Assembly: GCA_018266915.1 (NCBI GenBank)
Contig: JAFDZM010000068.1
Coordinates: 1-64,000 of the forward strand
Reading direction: 5' to 3'
DNA from: Bacteroidota bacterium
GTDB taxonomy: Bacteria; Bacteroidota; Bacteroidia; Sphingobacteriales; Sphingobacteriaceae
Length of the DNA stretch: 64,000 bases
The notes beneath the pieces are model-generated. The model worked only from the letters and a program-made list of their open reading frames with translations, ran no database searches and was not told where the DNA came from. The position numbers and the translations under genes are program-made. This document shows, one piece after another, positions 59,237 to 64,000 of this stretch. Numbering within the stretch: the first letter of the stretch is position 1; each line of letters starts with the position of its first letter.

Positions 59237-59542
59237 CTGATTTCTATTATTTAGTCAGGGAAATTCTTATGGTTTTTCAAAGAAATAAAATTACGAAGGC
59301 TTAATAAACAATAGTGACTTATAATTGACTGGTGCTATGCAAATTTTACCTGATTGGCATTGACAGCAGGATTGATATTTCCCTGGCTGAGCTTAGTTTG
59401 CAGTCTTCTTTTTTCGCCCGGAATAAGTGTTATATTAACACATATTTTAACAGGGTCTTCTCATATATTAACCTTTACAGCTAAATAGTTGAAAATCCGG
59501 GTTAAATAATTGTAAATTTCTGAAAGGATTAAAAGCAGAGCC
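59237..59542. promoter_or_regulatory. Divergent promoter region GH127 / AraC
   Basis: This 306-bp non-coding region separates the divergent genes. A perfect palindrome, GTGTTA-TAT-TAACAC, lies at 59427-59441, and TATATTAAC recurs at 59431 and 59464 (33 bp apart, about three helical turns). These are candidate sites for the AraC-type regulator. No other feature is seen. Confidence 0.45.
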
Positions 59543-60445
59543 ATGAAAGTATTACAATTTACTATTCCGGTAGTTCATGACAAAAGCGTCATCACGGAGC
59601 AGGTAGAGTTACCTTATCACTATCCATATCTGCATCGCCATAAAGAGGTACAGGTGACCTGGATACAACGAGGTGAAGGGACTTTGATTGCAGGTAATAA
59701 TATGCATTCTTATTCGTCAGGCGAGATTTATTTCCTGGGGGGCAGTTTGCCTCATTTGTTTAAAAGCAATCCTGAATATTTTAAGGCCGGCAGTGGTAAA
59801 ACGATAAAAGCATTGACGCTTTTCTTCAGCACTGACGGCTTGTTATCGCCGCTTTTTGACCTTCCTGAAATGAAAGCCTTAAAGCTTTTTTTGCAGCAGC
59901 ATCAGCAAGGCTTCAAAGTTCCCGATAATCACTTTCAGCGGGTTTCACAGGCGATGATCGCTGTTAAAAACGCTGCCGGGTCTAATAAACTTGTGCAGTT
60001 TTTTGATCTGTTGGAGAGTATGGTGGAAATTGATAATAAATTAGAACCACTTTCATCCTACGGTGACCTGCCTGCTATTACCGAAAATGAAGGGATCAGG
60101 ATCGGAAACATCTATAATTATATCATGAAAAATTACATGGAAGCCATTACATTAGAAGATATAGCACAGGCGGCTTACATGACCCCGGAATCATTTTGCC
60201 GGTACTTTAAAAAACATACAGGTCATACATTCATATCATTCTTAAATGAGATAAGAATAAATGAAGCCTGTAAAAAACTAACTGCTCATCGTTATGAGAG
60301 TATATCCATTGTGGCTTACAAATGCGGTTTTAAGAGTATAACCAATTTTAACAGGGTCTTCAAATGTGTTATCGGTACTTCCCCGCGCGGGTATCTCGAC
60401 AATTATCTGAACAATGTGAACAATGCAGCCAAAATAGCCAGTTGA
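59543..60445 (+). CDS. AraC-family transcriptional regulator
   Basis: This 300-aa regulator has an N-terminal cupin sensor (about 20-100, HYPYLHRHKEVQVTWIQRGEG and GEIYFLGGSLPHLF) and a C-terminal double HTH (about 190-295, ITLEDIAQAAYMTPESFCRYFKKHTG and ISIVAYKCGFKSITNFNRVFK). The cupin part should bind a sugar or related effector. It is divergent from GH127 and upstream of the DUF885 and DUF5695-like genes, so it may control this local glycan set. No partner protein is needed. Confidence 0.93.
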   Translation: MKVLQFTIPVVHDKSVITEQVELPYHYPYLHRHKEVQVTWIQRGEGTLIAGNNMHSYSSGEIYFLGGSLPHLFKSNPEYFKAGSGKTIKALTLFFSTDGLLSPLFDLPEMKALKLFLQQHQQGFKVPDNHFQRVSQAMIAVKNAAGSNKLVQFFDLLESMVEIDNKLEPLSSYGDLPAITENEGIRIGNIYNYIMKNYMEAITLEDIAQAAYMTPESFCRYFKKHTGHTFISFLNEIRINEACKKLTAHRYESISIVAYKCGFKSITNFNRVFKCVIGTSPRGYLDNYLNNVNNAAKIAS

Positions 60446-60603
60446 TAACAAGTTTTTAAAGGGTAAAGGACTGCTAATAAATAATGGGTTAATTAATATA
60501 AGAGTAGCTTGATCCTCTATTTTTGCAATGACTGCCATGCAAGTTTTATACGGCAAATACTTCTTCCATAAACATATTTCCAAATGCGTCTTAAACTTTA
60601 ATC

Positions 60604-62430
60604 ATGACTGATTATAAAATTCCCAAATCCTTCATTGGCAATAAAATTACTGTTGTTTTTAGTCTGATTTTATTGCTGCTTCTGTCAGCTCAAACTAACC
60701 TGAAAGCACAGAAAATAGTCGTACCGTCAAGTATGTATGAGCAGGCAAGTGAGGTTAGCGGCCTGGTTATTCAATATGGGCAGGACATTAATGCGATCAG
60801 AGATTTTTATTGGCCCTACCACCTTAACCCTAATGCAGAGGAGCAGTATAAGCATCCTGTATTAAACTCGCCCGAACAAAGGAAACGCCTAACTGAAGTT
60901 AATAATGACTATTTGAGGAAGCTCGATCAGGTTGATTTTGAGGCAATGAGTGTTTATGGCAAGGTTGACTATATTCTGCTAAAGAAGAAAATAAAATTCG
61001 AAATAGAAGGCCTCCAAAAAGAAGAACAGCAGTATAACAGCATTAAAAAGTATATCTCATTTGCTGATGATATTTATCTGCTGGAGCAAAAGCGCAGGCG
61101 TGGCATAACAATGGATGGGCAAGAAGTTGCTGACGAATTAAATGTAATTCTCAAAAAACTTAAAGCAGATTCTGCCGCATTCAACAAAATACAATTTTTA
61201 GATATGCCTTTGGCAGTAAAAGCTCAGGAAGCAGTGATCGGGTTAAAATTCAGGCTGAAAAACTTTTATGATTTTTATAATGGTTACGACCCTCTTTTTA
61301 CATGGTGGGTACCCAAACCCTACAAAGCATTAGATAGTGCATTATCACTTTATAGCAAACTGGTGATAAAAAAAGGCAAGTTTCAGACGGTTCAAAAACC
61401 GGATAGCAGTGGTATAAAAGGGGTTCCGATCGGCAGGGATGAAATTATACGTCAGTTGAATGCAGAAATGATACCGTACACGCCTGAGGAACTGATTAAA
61501 CTAGCCACAAAAGAGTTTGCTTGGTGCGACAAGGAAATGTTAAAGGCATCGCAGGAAATGGGCTATGGGAATGATTGGAAAAAGGCCCTGGAAAAGGTGA
61601 AAAACACCTACGTAGCAGCAGGTAAACAACCTGAATTAATAGTGAAGCTATACAATGATGCCATTACCTTTATAAAAAATAAGGACCTGATAACCATACC
61701 ACCGCTTGCTGAAGAAACATGGGGAATGATTATGATGACACCCCAGAGGCAATTGGTGAATCCATTTTTTACGGGCGGGCGAGAGATCAGCATCTCTTAT
61801 CCGACCAATATGATGGAAGAAGGCGATAAGTTGATGAGCATGCGCGGCAATAATCCATTTTTTTCGCGCGGAACAGTGCAGCATGAGTTGATACCCGGGC
61901 ATAATTTGCAGTATTTTATGGACAACAGGTATAAACCATATCGCCAGGATTTCGCTACGCCATTTGCTATCGAAGGATGGTCGTTATACTGGGAGCTGTT
62001 GCTTTATGATCAGGGCTTTGCTAAAACACCTGAGGAACGGGTAGGTATGTTGTTTTGGAGGATGCACCGGTGTGCCCGTATTATTTTCTCGCTCAACTAT
62101 CATTTAGGTAACTGGACGCCGCAACAGTGTATCGACTTCCTGGTTGATAGGGTGGGGCACGAAAGGGCTAATGCTGAAGGAGAAGCAAGGCGGTCATTTG
62201 AAGGCGGATACGGCCCTTTATACCAGGTGGCTTACCTTGTAGGCGGTTTACAGCTAATGAGCCTGAAAAAAGAGTTGGTTGATAGTGGTAAGATGACTTA
62301 CAAACAATTTAACGACGCAGTTATAAAGGAGAACCTGATCCCGGTTGAAATGACAAGGGCAACATTAACTGGTGCCCCTTTAAGCAAAGATTTTACCACC
62401 AGCTGGAAGTTCTACGATTTCAACAAATAA
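60604..62430 (+). CDS. DUF885-family secreted metallopeptidase-like protein
   Basis: This 608-aa protein has an N-terminal signal or anchor (about 15-35, VVFSLILLLLLSAQTNLKAQ) and a helical DUF885 body. The zinc motif is HELIPGH (about 427-433), with a downstream Glu in AIEGWSLYWELLLYDQGF; this matches the HExxPGH...EGW pattern of the family, which resembles M3/M1-type peptidases. It should be periplasmic or secreted. The peptide substrate is unknown. It is followed by the DUF5695-like gene after 83 bp on the same strand, possibly one transcript. Confidence 0.88.
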   Translation: MTDYKIPKSFIGNKITVVFSLILLLLLSAQTNLKAQKIVVPSSMYEQASEVSGLVIQYGQDINAIRDFYWPYHLNPNAEEQYKHPVLNSPEQRKRLTEVNNDYLRKLDQVDFEAMSVYGKVDYILLKKKIKFEIEGLQKEEQQYNSIKKYISFADDIYLLEQKRRRGITMDGQEVADELNVILKKLKADSAAFNKIQFLDMPLAVKAQEAVIGLKFRLKNFYDFYNGYDPLFTWWVPKPYKALDSALSLYSKLVIKKGKFQTVQKPDSSGIKGVPIGRDEIIRQLNAEMIPYTPEELIKLATKEFAWCDKEMLKASQEMGYGNDWKKALEKVKNTYVAAGKQPELIVKLYNDAITFIKNKDLITIPPLAEETWGMIMMTPQRQLVNPFFTGGREISISYPTNMMEEGDKLMSMRGNNPFFSRGTVQHELIPGHNLQYFMDNRYKPYRQDFATPFAIEGWSLYWELLLYDQGFAKTPEERVGMLFWRMHRCARIIFSLNYHLGNWTPQQCIDFLVDRVGHERANAEGEARRSFEGGYGPLYQVAYLVGGLQLMSLKKELVDSGKMTYKQFNDAVIKENLIPVEMTRATLTGAPLSKDFTTSWKFYDFNK

Positions 62431-62513
62431 TAGTAAATACATCCGGGGGTACACTGTAATAAGAATAATTGAACAAGTAGTTAGAATATTGATCAGAGCA
62501 GAATTTTAATAAG

Positions 62514-64000
62514 ATGGTTAAACGTTTTGTGGGTTTTAATATCAGGGTGAATGTCTTTTATAGTTTGGTGTTGACATTCGTTTTATTTATTGCCGGACAG
62601 GCTGTATTCGGACAGGAGGAATGGAAAAAAGTTGAAGCGAAGCCATCAACTCTTGGAATCGAAAAAGGATTGTTGATCTTTAATACCCCTGCCTTTAAAC
62701 TGCAACTCGTAAAATCGTCGCAGACTATAGCCGCCCTGGAACCCAATGGCGAAAATGGCTTTGATTTTACTCCTGGTGATCGTCTTAAACTACGTAGCAG
62801 AGACGGCATGTATCATTTGGGCGATTTGAATCTTAGGGTAAGAACTGCCGGTGATACAGCTTGGAGAAAGTATTCAACCGCCGAAAAAAGAGGTGATGTA
62901 ACGGCAGTGGATAATAAACAAAACGGCGTGTTGGCTGCTGCCGACTTATCAGGCACCTTACCCGCTGATATTCCATTGAATATTCAGCGTTATTGGAAAG
63001 TTTCTGATGGTCAGTTAGTTTTGCTTTTTAAAGTTAAAAATATAAGTAGTCAGGCGGTTGAAATAGGTTCATTGGGTATCCCGATGATATTTAATAACCT
63101 GATGCATGAGAAAACATTGGAAGAGGCACACGCATCGAACGTATTTTATGACCCATACATAGGTAAAGATGCAGGCTATTTGCAAGTGACACGCCTAAGT
63201 GGTCATGGGCCGGTTTTATTGGTTGTCCCTTATAATAAAAACACGCCCTTCGAAGCATATAATCCATTACTTGATGACCCGACACCGCGCGGAATTACCT
63301 TTGAAGGCTTTTACGAATGGATGGCTTGTAGTAAGGCCTATGCTGAGAATGAATGGAAAAAAGCCGAACCCTGGAATATACCAACCTCATTCAATCTGCA
63401 ACCCGGCGAAACAAAAGAGTACGGTTTAAAATTTCTGTTAGCCGATTCGATAAAAGGGATCGAACCCAAGCTGATCGAAAATAAAAGACCGGTAGCTGTA
63501 GGAATCCCCGGATACGTATTGCCTCAGGATGTAAATGGTAAATTGTTCTTAAATTATACAGCTCAGGTTAAATCTATAAAAGTAGAGCCGGCAGGTGCAT
63601 TGGTATTAGAGGCAATACCACAAAAAGATAATTCGTTAAAAGCATATCAAATAAAAGGGGAAAAATGGGGCAGGGCAAGGTTAACAATTACGTATGCTGA
63701 CAGTCTTTGCCAAACTATCAATTACAAAGTTATTAAGCCTGAGGCCGAGGTTCTAAAAGATTACGGGAGCTTTCTTACGCAAAAGCAGTGGTATGAAAAC
63801 AAATCAGATCCATTTGGGCGGGACCAGTCTGTAATTACTTATGATTATGAAAAAAAACAACAGGTCACTCAGGATAGCCGCGCATGGATTGCCGGATTGA
63901 GCGATGAGGGAGGGGCTGGCAGCTGGCTTGGTGCTATGATGAAAGAGCTTGTTCAGCCGGATAAAGCGGAGATTGAAAAATTGCAGCGCTTTGTTAATCA
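62514..64000 (+). CDS. DUF5695-like secreted protein, 3' end beyond window
   Basis: The frame opens at ATG 62514 and stays open to the window edge (at least 495 residues). It starts with a signal peptide (NVFYSLVLTFVLFIAGQAVFGQ). Recognisable segments are MYHLGDLNLRVRTAG, VLAAADLSGTLPADIPL, VEIGSLGIPMIFNNLM, DPYIGKDAGYLQVTRLSGHG and NTPFEAYNPLLDDPTPRG. These resemble the DUF5695 proteins of Bacteroidota (about 900 aa, probably polysaccharide-related); this is from memory and was not searched. It begins 83 bp after the DUF885 gene on the same strand. The C-terminal half is missing only because the window ends, not because the gene is broken. Confidence 0.8.
   Translation, partial: MVKRFVGFNIRVNVFYSLVLTFVLFIAGQAVFGQEEWKKVEAKPSTLGIEKGLLIFNTPAFKLQLVKSSQTIAALEPNGENGFDFTPGDRLKLRSRDGMYHLGDLNLRVRTAGDTAWRKYSTAEKRGDVTAVDNKQNGVLAAADLSGTLPADIPLNIQRYWKVSDGQLVLLFKVKNISSQAVEIGSLGIPMIFNNLMHEKTLEEAHASNVFYDPYIGKDAGYLQVTRLSGHGPVLLVVPYNKNTPFEAYNPLLDDPTPRGITFEGFYEWMACSKAYAENEWKKAEPWNIPTSFNLQPGETKEYGLKFLLADSIKGIEPKLIENKRPVAVGIPGYVLPQDVNGKLFLNYTAQVKSIKVEPAGALVLEAIPQKDNSLKAYQIKGEKWGRARLTITYADSLCQTINYKVIKPEAEVLKDYGSFLTQKQWYENKSDPFGRDQSVITYDYEKKQQVTQDSRAWIAGLSDEGGAGSWLGAMMKELVQPDKAEIEKLQRFVN

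Overview
The window looks like chromosomal DNA of a Bacteroidota soil or plant-associated bacterium, most likely family Sphingobacteriaceae (Mucilaginibacter/Pedobacter-like). The evidence is a SusC/SusD pair, GLPGLI-family proteins, abundant glycoside hydrolases, LytS/LytTR and 7TM-histidine-kinase systems, lipoproteins with TSC lipoboxes, a TATATTTG-type -7 promoter element, and moderately AT-rich DNA. The genus is an inference. I see no rRNA, tRNA, phage, IS transposase or CRISPR array.

Layout. 1-4130: oxidative-stress and housekeeping genes (OxyR with Cys199/Cys208, a quinone-oxidoreductase-like MDR enzyme, superoxide dismutase, TadA, CsaA). 4138-7973: a compact minus-strand cluster (response regulator, histidine kinase, 7TM-like membrane protein, small Cys-tailed protein) divergent from a 311-aa protein that shares its Cys motif and appears to carry a CFI-box-like C-terminus. 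8040-13109: glycerol genes glpD-glpK-glpF followed by a GH18 chitinase. 13177-20878: AsmA-like protein, TPR protein, WalJ-like MBL hydrolase, a duplicated small secreted protein, YceH and an orphan acyl carrier protein. 21097-25208: three tandem paralogous beta-helix lipoproteins, each with the same 16-nt leader and a similar palindrome about 190-200 bp upstream. 25603-26595: an unknown lipoprotein. 26769-36330: a saccharide-utilisation locus (MFS permease, atypical ROK kinase, GH2 exo-beta-glucosaminidase-like enzyme, SusC, SusD). 36552-37337: an RMD1/DUF155 protein. 37490-45223: a convergent two-operon set that resembles a synthase-dependent exopolysaccharide system (TPR/YaiO barrel and unknown periplasmic protein on +; CheY-like regulator, HEAT protein, processive GT2, LtaS-like enzyme on -). 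45418-47120: PAS/phosphoacceptor protein without ATPase, and a GT4. 47185-54806: LytTR/LytS two-component system divergent from three tandem GLPGLI proteins and their TonB-receptor-like partner. 54948-64000: Tat-exported DUF3863-like protein, a small conserved protein, GH127 beta-L-arabinofuranosidase-like enzyme, an AraC regulator, a DUF885 metallopeptidase-like protein and a DUF5695-like protein cut by the window edge.

Together the genes suggest a polysaccharide degrader. Chitin/chitosan-type sugars are handled by GH18, the GH2 glucosaminidase, ROK kinase, permease and SusCD; arabinose-containing glycans by GH127 and its neighbours; and cell-surface polysaccharide is probably made by the GT2 cluster. 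Intergenic regions, mostly at gene 3' ends, carry at least six unrelated families of short inverted or direct repeats, including a perfect 27-bp inverted repeat at 3992-4126 and a nested inverted repeat at 20341-20510. All assignments come from reading the sequence and remembered family motifs; no database search was run.
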